The translations under genes and the position numbers were made by a program. From positions 1 to 46,493 of the forward strand of contig JAUCBJ010005218.1 of assembly GCA_032718475.1 (NCBI GenBank): a stretch of DNA of 46,493 bases, read 5' to 3'. Below, piece after piece: positions 45,686-46,493 of this stretch (position 1 is the first letter of the stretch; every line of letters starts with the position of its first letter). This DNA comes from Nemertoderma westbladi (Eukaryota > Xenacoelomorpha > Nemertodermatida > Nemertodermatidae). The notes below the pieces were generated by a model. It did no database searches. It saw only the letters and a program-made list of their open reading frames with translations, and was not told the DNA's origin.

Positions 45686-46493
45686 TAAACATATTACACC
45701 AACAACAAGCAAAGTTTGTATATTTAATTACTGTATATTACTACATTAATAAAAATAGAAAGCAAATTAATAATTAGCGCTACAACAAAAAGGGTGATTG
45801 TGGTTGGTCAGCATCAGAATACGATGAATAAAAATATAATCTGGGAATCTTTCAATTTGTTAGATTTGGGTTTTATTCTTTACATAGGACAATTAATTAC
45901 ACAAGTTAAAATTTAGAAAATGTAGATGATTTTAAACAAGAAGTAACAGAAACTGAACTGTAATGCTAATAAGGTATTATACTCTAAAGTCTACTGTATA
46001 TAAACCAAAATAGGGTAGTAGCTTTAATGAATAAGTGTCACGGACCCACTTTAGCAGAGCTATATTATGTTTGTCTATGTGCACCCATGCCCAAAGGACT
46101 CGATGTAGAGAACACAACATAACTAAAAATATCAGTATGCAATGCAGCAATAGAGTAAATATTACCACAGACAGTTGCAATTCAAATTAGGTTTTAATAT
46201 TTATAACGGAATCTAAATATATATAAAGCAAACAGGGACTTGGTAAGGGATGTAAATTGTGTAAATAAGAATATGTATAATAAATATGTAATAATACTAA
46301 TAAATGTCTCAAAACTAATAATATGTTAAAAAGTGTAAAATAACTTTTTGAAAATCATTTTATAGCGACTAGCTACACTAAGTATGATTTTCGAAATATC
46401 AATTCAATGGGTAGATATAATATTTTGTTCATATTCTTATTATTCTTATTCGTAATCATGTTGATTTTTGTTTGTTATTTCAATAAATTGTGT
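45686..46493. other. Unassigned AT-rich end of window
   Basis: No gene or repeat ends recognised. A minus-strand frame at 45977-46180 lacks any recognisable domain. An AATAAA occurs at about 46483 but cannot be tied to a gene. Confidence 0.35.

Overview
This is an AT-rich animal (metazoan) genomic window, probably from a marine invertebrate. The animal assignment rests on a gamma-tubulin complex gene of the GCP6 type, an SR-type splicing factor, eukaryotic DNA transposons (Helitron, hAT-like, Mutator-like, piggyBac-like) and non-LTR and Gypsy-type retrotransposon remains. I cannot fix the phylum. The words AGGCCTA and ACCGGTA recur across the non-satellite sequence.

Only two protein-coding genes look intact. 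One is a minus-strand SR protein (4392-5096) with an unusual domain order: RS and Gly-rich region first, then RRM, then CCHC zinc knuckle. The other is a plus-strand single-exon GCP6/TUBGCP6 orthologue of 1456 residues (22235-26605). Neither coding region shows an intron. Everything else is mobile elements, their remains, satellites or unassigned AT-rich DNA.

Layout: 46-1602, terminal-inverted-repeat (TIR) element holding a large palindrome. 1603-4290, non-coding. 4392-5096, SR gene. 5178-5890, Mutator-like fold-back element with a 9-10 bp target duplication and a tRNA-like sequence in each arm. 5914-10022, a 4.1 kb TIR element with 8-bp target duplications, containing two further elements, one of them a clear hAT-type element with its own 8-bp duplication. 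10852-17283, five copies of one non-autonomous Helitron family (tandem and nested) whose interior is a ~152-bp periodic array of RFX/X-box-like palindromes. About 17396-19465, G-rich minisatellite. 19722-20465, decayed non-LTR reverse transcriptase. 20700-20755, perfect 56-bp palindrome. 22235-26605, GCP6. 26606-29440, intergenic with fold-back sequences. 29563-33725, minus-strand graveyard of two non-LTR fragments and a Gypsy-type fragment. 33730-42672, ~9 kb satellite with a 36-bp (sometimes 34-bp) unit and a ~2.1 kb higher-order duplication. 43169-45681, piggyBac-like element at TTAA, itself interrupted by a second copy of the element found at 6110-7926. The last 0.8 kb is unassigned.

The two genes do not form a pathway: one acts in pre-mRNA splicing, the other in microtubule nucleation. 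The most interesting material is the transposon architecture. It includes the X-box-bearing Helitrons, the tRNA-carrying Mutator-like element lying 82 bp from the SR start codon, and stacked insertions that allow relative dating.
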